From Gaoshiqia sp050178015 (lineage in GTDB: Bacteria > Bacteroidota > Bacteroidia > Bacteroidales > Prolixibacteraceae), in the NCBI GenBank assembly GCA_050178015.1, contig JBFXGM010000006.1, positions 114,816-178,815 of the forward strand: a DNA stretch of 64,000 nucleotides. Reading direction: 5' to 3'. Within the stretch, counting starts at the first letter, position 1; each line of letters begins with the position of its first letter. Positions 32,923-42,253 of this stretch are shown piece by piece. The translations under genes and the position numbers were made by a program. Below the pieces are notes generated by a model, which ran no database searches, was not told the origin of the DNA, and was given only the letters and a program-made list of their open reading frames with translations.

Positions 32923-33681
32923 TTAGTAGGCGTTGATGATGGCCAGGAAATCTTCTGCTTTCAGTGAAGCGCCACCGATCAAACCACCGTCAACATCGGG
33001 GTTGGCAAACAGTTCGTTCGCATTTTTCGGGTTGCAGCTCCCTCCGTACAGGATTGAAATTTCATCGGCAACTTCTTGTCCGAACTGAGCGGCCATTGCA
33101 TCGCGCAGGTCTTTGTGCATTTCCTGTGCTTGTTCGGTAGTAGCCGTTTTCCCGGTACCGATGGCCCAGATGGGTTCGTATGCAACAATTACTTTTTTGA
33201 AATCGTCAGCGCTCAGTTTGAAGATCGTTTCTTTCAATTGGTTGATGACAAATTCTTTCTGTGTCCCTGCTTCGCGGATTTCCAGCGGCTCGCCGCAGCA
33301 GAAAATCGGGGTCAGTCCGTTTTCAAGTACCAGGGCTACTTTTTTGTTCAGGATTTCGCTGGTTTCACCGTAGTATTCGCGTCTTTCAGAGTGGCCAAGG
33401 ATAACGTATCCGGCGCCGGTAGATTTTACCATGGCAGCGGAAACTTCGCCTGTGAATGCGCCTTTTGCTTCGGCAGCGCAGTTTTGAGCGGCAACACCAA
33501 CCCGGCTGCTGTCAACTGTTTCAACAACTTTGGTGATATGGGTGAACGGAGTTCCAAGAACGACAACAACGTCTTTTGCGCCTTCTTTGGCAACCAGTTC
33601 GTTTACAGCTTTTGCTAATTCCACACCTTCCTGCACGGTGGTGTTGCATTTCCAGTTACCGGCAACAACTTTTTTTCTCAT
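32923..33681 (-). CDS. tpiA: Triosephosphate isomerase
   Basis: 252 residues. All landmarks are present: VVAGNWKCNTT at the N terminus with the active-site Asn and Lys, VILGHSERREYYGE with the catalytic His, VVAYEPIWAIGTGKTAT with the catalytic Glu and the flexible loop, and LYGGSCNPKN plus GLIGGASL for phosphate binding. It interconverts dihydroxyacetone phosphate and glyceraldehyde 3-phosphate in glycolysis. It ends in its own terminator and is followed by lon on the same strand. Its product pool also joins the transketolase route at 23-25 kb. Confidence 0.98.
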   Translation of the reverse strand: MRKKVVAGNWKCNTTVQEGVELAKAVNELVAKEGAKDVVVVLGTPFTHITKVVETVDSSRVGVAAQNCAAEAKGAFTGEVSAAMVKSTGAGYVILGHSERREYYGETSEILNKKVALVLENGLTPIFCCGEPLEIREAGTQKEFVINQLKETIFKLSADDFKKVIVAYEPIWAIGTGKTATTEQAQEMHKDLRDAMAAQFGQEVADEISILYGGSCNPKNANELFANPDVDGGLIGGASLKAEDFLAIINAY

Positions 33682-34001
33682 GTTTGTTTATTTTGATGGA
33701 TAGTGATTTATGTATTTGAAAAATATCGGCGCAAAAATAAGAAAAAGACAGCTAATCTGACGATAATACTCCGCTGCCGTTGCTGGGATTTAACTTTTGA
33801 TTAACCGGTTTCAGTCGAATTGTGTTTTTTAACAGTTTTGTAACAGCCGAACAATCGGATTTGCCGGGATGCTTTGCGTAAGTGTCTTGTGGGTAGTGCT
33901 TTGGGGTTTGACGTTGAAATGATTTGACGAGCTTTTTCAAATGGGTAAAAATGGGATCTAAAATATTTGTGTATTTTTCGTCGAATTAACAAAATTTGAG
34001 T
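33682..34001. other. Intergenic region between divergent tpiA and histidine kinase genes
   Basis: 320 bases with no convincing coding region. A minus-strand TATTTTTG at 33732-33739 is a possible -7 box for tpiA. Nothing else clear is seen besides AT-rich DNA just before the kinase start. Confidence 0.5.
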
Positions 34002-37000
34002 ATGGGACAACTTTTTGTTTTTTTAGGGAGCGATTTGAGTTATAAAAAGTTCATTCCCCTGATGAACGATATTCAGGAGGCAAATATCTTGTATTTCAGT
34101 AACCGTGAGCATCTTGCAAGAGCAATTTCACAGGCTGTCCCAGATGCTTTTTTGATTCATGAACCGGATTTTCATACGTTAACGTCTGACCGGTCTTTTC
34201 TGGATACTTTTAGTCTCAATGTTCCGGTGATCCTGGTTTCCGGATACGAAAGCACCGCGGGGCCGACAGGCGTGGAGACACATATCATACCGGAGGATTT
34301 TACCGTTGCCCGCTTTTTGAAAATGTTCCGGAATGACGTGATGAAAAGGCCCGTTCCCCTTCATTCCAAACGGATCCTCGAATTAATCGTTCAGCATATA
34401 CCAACGGCTCTATTCTGGAAAGATAAGGATCTGAATTATCTTGGATGTGATCAGGTATTTTGTAATGATCGTGGCCTGGAAGCCCCGGATGAGGTTTACG
34501 GGCTGACAGATTATGATTTGTTCCCGGTTGAAGTAGCCGCGAACAACAGGAATATAGATAAGGAAGTGATTGGATCGGGAGTGCCCCGAATAAATTACAC
34601 CGAAGAAGTCGTTAATGCGAATGGGGATGTTGATATTTTACGTAAAAGTAAAATCCCAATTAAAGATTCTTCCGGTGAGGTAGTTGCCATCATGGGGCTC
34701 TACGAACGGATTACTGAGCAAGTGAAAGTTCAGGAGCATTTACGGAACGAACAACATTATCTGCAAATGCTCATGGACAACATCCCGGATACCATTTACT
34801 TTAAAGATAGGGACTCCAAGTTTGTACGGGTTAACAAATCTCAGGCGCAGACAATCGGATTGGCCGATCCGGCAGAAGCCACCGGAAAATCGGATTTTGA
34901 TTTTTTTGAGATGGACCATGCCAGGCAAGCCTTTTTGGATGAGCAGGAATTAATGAGAAATGGCACCCCGCTGATCAATAAGCTGGAGCATATAAGAACC
35001 ACCACCGGGTACAGGTACATGACTGCTTCTAAAATCCCATTGAGAAATGGAGCGGGAGAATGTACCGGAATGGTAGGGATTAGCCGTGATGTGACCGGTG
35101 AACAGATGGCAAAAGAGGAACTAAAGCAAGAACAAGAGCTTTTAAAGTCGTTGATGGACAATATCCCGGACAGGATTTTCTTTAAAGATGTCCTTTCACG
35201 GTTTGTACGTGTGAATAAGTCCCATTACATGTCATATGGGCTGGAAAACAGCCATGATATTATTGGAAAAACCGATTTTGACATTTATCCGAAAGAAATA
35301 GCGGAGGACTTGTATGAACGGGAGAAAGCGATCCTCAAAAAGGGCATTCCGCAAATCAATCATATTGAGAAAAAACAGAAGCCCGACGGATCAACGATGT
35401 GGTATTCCGTTACTAAAGTGCCCATTCGGAACCAGCGGGATGAAATAATCGGGTTGGTTGGTATTTCGCGCGATGTTACCCTGCAGGAACTGGCCAGGCA
35501 AGAGTACAAACTTGCCAAAGAGAAAGCAGAAGAAGCCAATAGGGCCAAAAGCCTGTTCCTTGCCAATATGTCGCACGAGATCAGGACACCGATGAATGGT
35601 GTGATCGGGATGGCCGATATCCTGAGGCGCACCGATCTTGACCCGGTACAACGGGATTATTTGGATGTGATAATAAAATCGGGTCAGACTCTGCTATCGA
35701 TCATAAATGACATTTTGGATTTTTCCAAAATCGAATCCGGGAAAATGGATCTGGAATATGCCCCGGTAAATATCCGTACAGTGGTGGAAGAGGTGGCAGA
35801 TGTCCAGATTATTCAGGCAAATGAAAAGTCGCTTGACTTTCTTACCTATGTTGACCCGGATATCCCCGAATTTGTTTCGGGAGATTATGTCCGGTTAAAA
35901 CAGGTAGTTACCAACCTGTCCAATAATGCAGTAAAGTTTACAGCAAAGGGCGAGGTGTGCATTTCTGTTGAACTCCTTCGAACAACACCTGAAGGTTGTG
36001 AGGTGCTGTTTAAAGTTAAAGATACCGGGATTGGGATACCCAAGGCCTATCAGGAAAAATTATTCCAATCGTTTACTCAGGCCGATAGTTCTACAACCCG
36101 TAAGTTTGGAGGTACAGGACTAGGACTGGCCATTAGTCAGAAGCTGGTTATGGCAATGGGGGGAAATATCTCGCTAACAAGTGAAGACGGAAAAGGTGCC
36201 GAGTTTTCGTTTTCCCTGCAGCTAAAGACCACCAAGGGAAAAAGGAACGGTTCTCAGCTGAAAAGTGTGTCATTCAAAAATCTGCATGCTTTAATTGTCG
36301 ATGATAATAAAACAAACCGACTTATTTTCCGGGAATATCTTGAGAGCTGGAAGGTCCATGTTCACGAGGCATCCGGAGGAGATGAGGCTTTGGAGAAGAT
36401 CTCAATACTGAAGGAAGATGGCATTACACTTGATTTTGCCCTTGTGGACTTTCAAATGGCAGAGATGGATGGTGTTGAGTTTGCCGGGAGAATAAAACAA
36501 ATTCCGGATCTTTCAGAGTTGCGACTAATTTTAGTTTCATCGGTAACTGATGCGATAAAACGAAATGATTTGCTAAAGTCGGGCTTTAATTTCTATTTGA
36601 ACAAACCTGTGAAACTGCAACAACTCTATCAGGTTGTTGCGTTAGTGATGGGAAAGCCCCAAAAATCGGCGGGTGTTGATCATGGGGCCGAGTTTATAAA
36701 GGCAAATTTACAGGATAAACGCATTATGATTGTTGAGGACAATCAAATTAACATGAAGGTTGCCCAACATTCGCTCGATAACCTTTGTCCCCATGTTTTT
36801 TTGGCCTTTAATGGGAGACAAGCTGTTGATCTTTTTGAAAAGGAGGAAATCGATTTCATACTGATGGACATTCAAATGCCGGTGCTAAACGGGATCGAAG
36901 CAACTATTCTGATCCGTGAAATAGAGAAACGGCGGAAGGTGGAGAACCCGGTCAAGATAATAGCAATGACGGCCAATACGATGAAGGAAGATGTTGAACA

Positions 37001-37082
37001 TTGCTTGAATATCGGGATGGATGCCTTTCTTGGAAAGCCTTTCCGGGTAAATGACCTGATTGCTGTTCTGGATACTGAGTAG
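34002..37082 (+). CDS. Hybrid histidine kinase with three PAS domains and two receiver domains
   Basis: 1026 residues from the ATG at 34002; a TTG two codons earlier is possible but less likely. Residues 1-115 look like a degenerate receiver (QLFVFLGSDLSYKKF, VPVILVSGYES). Three PAS domains follow at about 125-240, 250-370 and 380-495, the last two repeating LLMDNIPDxIxFKD and DFDIYP/DFDFFE. HisKA has NMSHEIRTPMNGV with His525. The ATPase domain has DTGIGIP and GGTGLGLAIS. Receiver 1 (LIVDDNKTNR, Asp near 815) and receiver 2 (IMIVEDNQIN, Asp near 955) end the protein. No membrane segment is seen, so it should sense a cytosolic signal. No output regulator is adjacent. Confidence 0.93.
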   Translation: MGQLFVFLGSDLSYKKFIPLMNDIQEANILYFSNREHLARAISQAVPDAFLIHEPDFHTLTSDRSFLDTFSLNVPVILVSGYESTAGPTGVETHIIPEDFTVARFLKMFRNDVMKRPVPLHSKRILELIVQHIPTALFWKDKDLNYLGCDQVFCNDRGLEAPDEVYGLTDYDLFPVEVAANNRNIDKEVIGSGVPRINYTEEVVNANGDVDILRKSKIPIKDSSGEVVAIMGLYERITEQVKVQEHLRNEQHYLQMLMDNIPDTIYFKDRDSKFVRVNKSQAQTIGLADPAEATGKSDFDFFEMDHARQAFLDEQELMRNGTPLINKLEHIRTTTGYRYMTASKIPLRNGAGECTGMVGISRDVTGEQMAKEELKQEQELLKSLMDNIPDRIFFKDVLSRFVRVNKSHYMSYGLENSHDIIGKTDFDIYPKEIAEDLYEREKAILKKGIPQINHIEKKQKPDGSTMWYSVTKVPIRNQRDEIIGLVGISRDVTLQELARQEYKLAKEKAEEANRAKSLFLANMSHEIRTPMNGVIGMADILRRTDLDPVQRDYLDVIIKSGQTLLSIINDILDFSKIESGKMDLEYAPVNIRTVVEEVADVQIIQANEKSLDFLTYVDPDIPEFVSGDYVRLKQVVTNLSNNAVKFTAKGEVCISVELLRTTPEGCEVLFKVKDTGIGIPKAYQEKLFQSFTQADSSTTRKFGGTGLGLAISQKLVMAMGGNISLTSEDGKGAEFSFSLQLKTTKGKRNGSQLKSVSFKNLHALIVDDNKTNRLIFREYLESWKVHVHEASGGDEALEKISILKEDGITLDFALVDFQMAEMDGVEFAGRIKQIPDLSELRLILVSSVTDAIKRNDLLKSGFNFYLNKPVKLQQLYQVVALVMGKPQKSAGVDHGAEFIKANLQDKRIMIVEDNQINMKVAQHSLDNLCPHVFLAFNGRQAVDLFEKEEIDFILMDIQMPVLNGIEATILIREIEKRRKVENPVKIIAMTANTMKEDVEHCLNIGMDAFLGKPFRVNDLIAVLDTE

Positions 37083-37115
37083 TAAACCCCGGGAATTTAC
37101 CGGATAGCAGCGTGT

Positions 37116-37538
37116 TTAAAAACTCAGCGTGTGCCAACCTTCTTTCAGATAGTTGGTTAGTGGAACCCCCATGGGGCGCACGTCAATATCCAGGTCGGCC
37201 AGGTCATGGTCCACGCCGTACATTTTGGCGCAGGCGATACAGGCCTCCACCGTGATGCCCATATCGGCCATTTTTTTGATATCGGCCTGCAAATCTTCAT
37301 TTTCAGCCAGCAATTTGGCCGACGGTCCCCATATGATCAGGACCACTTCGTCGAACCAGCCCTGTTTTTTGGCGTTCATGGCGTACATGAAACAAACTTT
37401 CTCGGCCACTTCCGGGTCGCTGCTTGTCCATAATACAGCCAGTTTGTTGCTGTTGTCGATTGTCTCTTTTTGATTTTGTGCCATACTATGCCAGGTAGTT
37501 CCCCAAACGACCAGTATTAGAAGTAAAAGTTTTTTCAT
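37116..37538 (-). CDS. Exported DsrE-family protein
   Basis: 140 residues from the ATG at 37538 (MKKLLLLILVVWGTTW), which gives a clean signal peptide ending near SMAQNQ; an upstream Met would put eight polar residues before it. The DsrE fold is visible in NKLAVLWTSSDPEVAEKVCF, VVLIIWGPSAKLLAEN, and ITVEACIACAKMYGV with two Cys near the site used by sulfur-carrier relatives. The periplasmic location and Cys pair suggest sulfur or redox handling. The gene is convergent with the hybrid kinase and probably single. Confidence 0.85.
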   Translation of the reverse strand: MKKLLLLILVVWGTTWHSMAQNQKETIDNSNKLAVLWTSSDPEVAEKVCFMYAMNAKKQGWFDEVVLIIWGPSAKLLAENEDLQADIKKMADMGITVEACIACAKMYGVDHDLADLDIDVRPMGVPLTNYLKEGWHTLSF

Positions 37539-37618
37539 CTTAAAAATTTGGGTTGGCGGCAATTTATTAAGCTTTCGGTTGAATTCAAAACCACCAGGAT
37601 ATATTTAAACATTTCTTA

Positions 37619-38122
37619 TCAGTTGTCCGTTGCTAGCCGGCTGATGTCAATCAGATGAAATTCTGAATAGTCAAGCTGGTTTTCTTTTATAAATTTCTGG
37701 TTGATTAAAAAGAGTTTGCTGTTGAAGCGGTCCTGCGGGAAGGTGTTTTCGGTTGAGAAATCTTCATCGTCAAAACTGGTAAAGTTCAGCTCGCAGGCCG
37801 ACAATTCCCATTGGTCATCGTTCATGAACAATAGTGGCAGCCCATGTGTGCGGCAAATAACGGGACGGTTTTCATAAATATGGCAGCAGTGGTCTTTCAG
37901 AAAAATGCAGCTTCCGTCAACCGAGGGTTGAAGTTCAACAGGATGCGTTTTCAGACTGTCGCGGATGGCATAATACTCGACCGGGAAAACCTTGTAATCC
38001 ATGCAACACAGATCGCACCCCTTTTTGCAGGCCATGTGTTCGGCGTGAAGCTGCGAAAGCTGGTCGCTTATAGCATCTACCTCATTCAGGAGTTGCCGGT
38101 ATTTTTCAAAGTTAAATGACAT
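37619..38122 (-). CDS. YkgJ-family cysteine-cluster protein
   Basis: 167 residues. Eight Cys lie in two groups: Cys32, Cys36, Cys39 and Cys40 (ACKKGCDLCC) and Cys72, Cys79, Cys80 and Cys90 (CIFLKDHCC, PVICRTHG). This is the YkgJ (UPF0153) pattern, thought to hold a zinc or iron-sulfur centre; the reaction is unknown. There is no signal peptide. It is divergent from purL with 188 bases between them. Confidence 0.85.
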   Translation of the reverse strand: MSFNFEKYRQLLNEVDAISDQLSQLHAEHMACKKGCDLCCMDYKVFPVEYYAIRDSLKTHPVELQPSVDGSCIFLKDHCCHIYENRPVICRTHGLPLLFMNDDQWELSACELNFTSFDDEDFSTENTFPQDRFNSKLFLINQKFIKENQLDYSEFHLIDISRLATDN

Positions 38123-38257
38123 TGGCGGAAATTTTGGGCAAAAGTAAGGAAAAGCAAAATAGGACTGTTTCTAAAATAACATTATTAACAACCAGCTGTA
38201 GTTTTTCACATTCGGCTTCTTTTAAGGCTGTGGGGCTGAATCTTCCTGAGGAATTTT

Positions 38258-38265
38258 TATCTTTG
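38258..38265 (+). promoter_or_regulatory. Candidate -7 box of purL
   Basis: TATCTTTG, a perfect TAnnTTTG match, 45 bases before the chosen purL start. It lies inside the longer open frame, which supports the internal ATG at 38311 as the true start. No good -33 TTTG is seen. Confidence 0.4.
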
Positions 38266-38310
38266 TGGCGTGTTTTAAAACATGTCAATTTTATCTTAAA
38301 CAGGTTCAAC

Positions 38311-41300
38311 ATGATTTCATTCTTTAAAACTCCTCAAAACAGCGTAATTGCTGTTCAATCAATCGGTTCGCTTGATGATTCAGACAAAGAAAAACTGATT
38401 TGGCTGTTTGGCGAAGCAACTTGTATTGAAAGTGAAACTTTGGCAGGCTGGTTTGTTGGGCCGCGAAAAGAGATGGTTACCCCCTGGAGTACCAATGCGG
38501 TTGAAATTACCCAGAATATGGGCCTTTCGGGCATTGTCCGCATGGAGGAGTTTGTTGAAGTTGCCAGCGAATCAGCTGCTTTCGACCACATGCTGCAGCG
38601 TATGTACAACGGTTTGGGACAAGAAATCTTCACCGTTAATAAACAACCTGAGCCGATAATTGAGATTGACGATATTGCCGCATACAACGAGAAGGAGGGG
38701 TTAGCCCTGAGCGAAGATGAAATTCAATACTTGAACACCGTGTCCGAAAAAATGGGCCGCAAGTTGACCGACAGCGAGGTGTTTGGCTTTTCGCAGGTGA
38801 ACTCGGAGCACTGCCGCCACAAAATTTTTAACGGCTCGTTCGTGATTGACGGGGTAGAGCAGGAATCATCGCTTTTCCAGATGATTAAAAAGACCTCGAA
38901 AGAAAACCCGAATACAATTGTTTCGGCCTACAAAGATAACTGCTCGTTTGTGCAGGGGCCAGTGGTGGAACAATTCGCACCAAAAACACAAGATAAGCCT
39001 GATTTCTTCGAAGTAAAAGATATTGAAACCGTGCTTTCGCTGAAGGCCGAAACCCATAATTTCCCGACCACGGTTGAACCGTTTAACGGCGCTGCAACCG
39101 GCACCGGTGGCGAAATCCGCGACCGAATTGCCGGGGGGAAAGGTAGTTTGCCCATTGCCGGTACTGCCGTTTACATGACTTCGTACCCGCGAACCGAAGA
39201 TGCCCGCACCTGGGAACAGGCCACCGAAGAACGCCCGTGGCTGTACCAAACCCCGGAAGAAATCCTGATCAAAGCATCGAACGGAGCCAGCGACTTCGGC
39301 AACAAATTCGGCCAGCCGCTAATTTGTGGTTCTGTGCTGACTTTTGAGCATTTTGAGAATTATAAAAAATATGGCTTTGACAAAGTGATCATGCTGGCCG
39401 GCGGTATTGGTTTCGGCCGCAAAAAGGACAGCCTGAAAGATTCGCCGAAGAATGGCGACAAAGTGGTGCTGTTGGGAGGCGATAACTATCGTATTGGTAT
39501 GGGTGGTGGCGCGGTTTCGTCGGTCGCTACCGGCGAATTTGAAAATGCCATTGAGCTGAACGCTGTTCAACGGGCCAACCCCGAGATGCAAAAGCGCGCC
39601 TACAACGCCATCCGTGCCCTGGCCGAGTCGGACGAGAACCCGATCATTTCGATTCACGACCACGGCGCCGGCGGCCACCTGAACTGCTTGTCGGAACTGG
39701 TAGAAGAAACCGGAGGCCTGATTGACACGGCTAAATTGCCGGTTGGCGATCCCACACTTTCGCAAAAAGAAATTATTGGCAACGAGTCGCAGGAACGTAT
39801 GGGCTTGGTGATGCACGAGAAAGATGTTGACCTGCTGAAAACCATTGCCGACCGTGAGCGAGCACCGATGTACGTGATTGGCGAAGCAACCGGCGATATG
39901 CAGTTCACTTTCAAAAACTCGAAAACAGGCGAAACGCCCATCGACTGGCAGTTGGCCTACATGTTTGGCAATCCGCCAAAAACCGTGCTGACAGACACCA
40001 CCTCAACTGATAAATTTGCCGATCTGGCTTACGACCAATCTAAAATTGAAGACTACCTGGAAGATGTTCTGCAACTGGAATCGGTAGCCTGTAAAGACTG
40101 GTTGACCAACAAAGTTGACCGCTCGGTAACCGGGCGCATCGCCAAACAGCAGGGCGCCGGAAAGTTGCACCTCCCGTTAAATAACCTGGGTGTTATTACG
40201 CTCGACTACCAGGGCAAAGCCGGTTTTGCCACCTCCATCGGCCACGCGCCGGTAGCTGGGATGGTGGATGCCGAGAAAGGTTCTGTTCTTTCTATCGCCG
40301 AATCGCTGACCAACATTATTTGGGCACCGATGCCGGATAAAATACGCAGCATTTCGCTGAGCGCCAACTGGATGTGGCCGGCCAAGAACCCGGGCGAAAA
40401 TGCCCGCATCTACAAAGCGGTGAAAGCGGCCAGCGACTTTGCCTGCGCCCTGGGCGTGAACATCCCCACCGGGAAGGACTCGATGTCGATGACCCAGAAG
40501 TACAAAGACGATGTGGTGTATTCGCCGGGAACGGTAATCATTTCTGCCTCGGGCGAAGTAACGGATGTGAAAAAAGTAGTGGAACCGGTACTGGTAAATG
40601 ATGCATCGAAACCACTTTATTATATTGACTTCTCATCCACGGATTTGGCTTTGGGTGGCAGTGCTTTTGGTCAGATCATTAACAAAATAGGGCAGGAAGC
40701 GCCGACTGTGGCCGATGCCGCCTATTTTGTGAAAGCTTTCAATGCCATTCAGGATTTAATTGAAGAAGGGTTGGTTGTTGCTGGTCACGATGTGGCCTCG
40801 GGCGGGTTGATTACCACCTTGCTCGAAATGTGTTTCAGCGATAACGAAAGTGGGTTGAATATCGACCTGAGCGGAATTGGTGAAGCCGACAGCGTGAAAG
40901 CTTTCTTCAACGAAAACCCGGCCATCGTTATCCAGGCTGCCGATGCAGCTGTTGTGGAAGACAAACTGGCGGCTGCGGGAGTACGCTTCGTGAAAATTGG
41001 AACTCCTTCGACTAAACGGAAACTGACTGTAATAAACGACGGTCAGAGTTTCGGGTTGGATATTGATTCGCTGCGAGAATTGTGGTTCAAGACTTCGTAC
41101 CTGCTCGATCGCAAACAAAGCGGGGAGAAGTTGGCCCTGGAGCGTTTCAGCAATTACAAGAAAAACGAACTGAACTACGATTTCAAAAACTTTACCGGTA
41201 AAGCTGCTGATTTCGGGATCGATTTGAAACGCCGCGAACCGAGCGGTATCCGGGCGGCCATTATCCGCGAAAAAGGGGTGAACGGCGATCGCGAAATGGC

Positions 41301-42000
41301 TTACATGCTTTACCTGGCCGGTATGGATGTGAAAGATGTACACATGACCGACTTGATTGCCGGCCGCGAAACCCTGGAAGATGTGAGCCTGATTGTTTTC
41401 GTGGGTGGTTTTTCCAACTCCGACGTGTTGGGCTCGGCCAAAGGATGGGCAGGCGCCTTCAAGTACAACGAGAAAGCCCGCGTGGCCCTCGAAAATTTCT
41501 ACAAACGCAAGGATACGCTGAGTTTGGGGGTTTGCAACGGTTGCCAGCTAGTGGTTGAACTGGGACTAATTTACCCGGAACATGAGAAGATGCCGAAAAT
41601 GCTGCACAACGAATCGCACAAGTTTGAGTCGGCTTTTGTGAACGTGGAAATCGCTGAAAATAATTCGGTGATGCTGAAGAGTCTGGCCGGAATGAAGCTC
41701 GGCGTTTGGATTGCCCATGGCGAAGGAAAGTTCAGCTTCCCGTATTCCGAAAGCGAATACCAAATCCCTTATAAATACGCGAACCGGTTTTATCCCGGGA
41801 ACCCGAACGGATCCGACTTTCACGCGGCAGCCATTTGTTCGAAAGACGGACGCCACCTGGCCATGATGCCGCATCTGGAGCGGGCTTTCCGCCCATGGCA
41901 ATGGCCGTATTACCCGGCCAACCGGAAACAAGATGAAGTGGCGCCGTGGATTGAAGCTTTTGTCAATGCCCGGGAATGGATCAAAGAACATAAGAAATAG
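38311..42000 (+). CDS. purL: Phosphoribosylformylglycinamidine synthase
   Basis: 1229 residues from the ATG at 38311 (MISFFKTPQN), the large single-chain form. The frame is open 65 codons further upstream but that part has no family likeness and contains a promoter-like box. Features are FGFSQVNSEHCRHKIFNG, AETHNFPTTVEPFNGAATGTGGEIRD, ISIHDHGAGGHLNCLSELVE, and a C-terminal glutamine amidotransferase with LSLGVCNGCQLVVELG (Cys near 1075) and MMPHLERAFRP (His and Glu). It converts FGAR to FGAM in purine synthesis using glutamine and ATP. It is monocistronic, followed by a large inverted repeat. Confidence 0.97.
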   Translation: MISFFKTPQNSVIAVQSIGSLDDSDKEKLIWLFGEATCIESETLAGWFVGPRKEMVTPWSTNAVEITQNMGLSGIVRMEEFVEVASESAAFDHMLQRMYNGLGQEIFTVNKQPEPIIEIDDIAAYNEKEGLALSEDEIQYLNTVSEKMGRKLTDSEVFGFSQVNSEHCRHKIFNGSFVIDGVEQESSLFQMIKKTSKENPNTIVSAYKDNCSFVQGPVVEQFAPKTQDKPDFFEVKDIETVLSLKAETHNFPTTVEPFNGAATGTGGEIRDRIAGGKGSLPIAGTAVYMTSYPRTEDARTWEQATEERPWLYQTPEEILIKASNGASDFGNKFGQPLICGSVLTFEHFENYKKYGFDKVIMLAGGIGFGRKKDSLKDSPKNGDKVVLLGGDNYRIGMGGGAVSSVATGEFENAIELNAVQRANPEMQKRAYNAIRALAESDENPIISIHDHGAGGHLNCLSELVEETGGLIDTAKLPVGDPTLSQKEIIGNESQERMGLVMHEKDVDLLKTIADRERAPMYVIGEATGDMQFTFKNSKTGETPIDWQLAYMFGNPPKTVLTDTTSTDKFADLAYDQSKIEDYLEDVLQLESVACKDWLTNKVDRSVTGRIAKQQGAGKLHLPLNNLGVITLDYQGKAGFATSIGHAPVAGMVDAEKGSVLSIAESLTNIIWAPMPDKIRSISLSANWMWPAKNPGENARIYKAVKAASDFACALGVNIPTGKDSMSMTQKYKDDVVYSPGTVIISASGEVTDVKKVVEPVLVNDASKPLYYIDFSSTDLALGGSAFGQIINKIGQEAPTVADAAYFVKAFNAIQDLIEEGLVVAGHDVASGGLITTLLEMCFSDNESGLNIDLSGIGEADSVKAFFNENPAIVIQAADAAVVEDKLAAAGVRFVKIGTPSTKRKLTVINDGQSFGLDIDSLRELWFKTSYLLDRKQSGEKLALERFSNYKKNELNYDFKNFTGKAADFGIDLKRREPSGIRAAIIREKGVNGDREMAYMLYLAGMDVKDVHMTDLIAGRETLEDVSLIVFVGGFSNSDVLGSAKGWAGAFKYNEKARVALENFYKRKDTLSLGVCNGCQLVVELGLIYPEHEKMPKMLHNESHKFESAFVNVEIAENNSVMLKSLAGMKLGVWIAHGEGKFSFPYSESEYQIPYKYANRFYPGNPNGSDFHAAAICSKDGRHLAMMPHLERAFRPWQWPYYPANRKQDEVAPWIEAFVNAREWIKEHKK

Positions 42001-42011
42001 GAGCAATAATC

Positions 42012-42076
42012 CTGTCCCGAAAGTAGTTTTTTAGACGTACGTCAATTTTGTCGCCTGCCAAATGCTTTCGGGACAG
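42012..42076 (+). terminator. Large inverted repeat after purL
   Basis: Perfect 12-base arms CTGTCCCGAAAG (42012-42023) and CTTTCGGGACAG (42065-42076) with CTTTTG after the second arm. The 41-base interior contains GACGTACGTC, a 10-base palindrome at 42034-42043. It may end purL transcription, but the long loop is unusual for a simple terminator. Confidence 0.55.
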
Positions 42077-42253
42077 CTTTTGTAAGTAGTACGCTTGTTT
42101 TGTCGGTTATATTTTTCTGAAAAGCGGATCCGTGCGTAGGTGAAAGTGGGTTTTTGTTGTTCCGGATTTGTTTATGGTTGTGTTTTACAACTTCGCGTAA
42201 TGTGTTTTCGGAGAAAATGAACATCTTTGTGATAACAGGACTTCAATTTACTT

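Noticed and set aside
38116..38310. 65-codon in-frame extension of purL
   Set aside because: Unlike any purL start, overlaps the divergent gene's start and contains a promoter-like TATCTTTG box.
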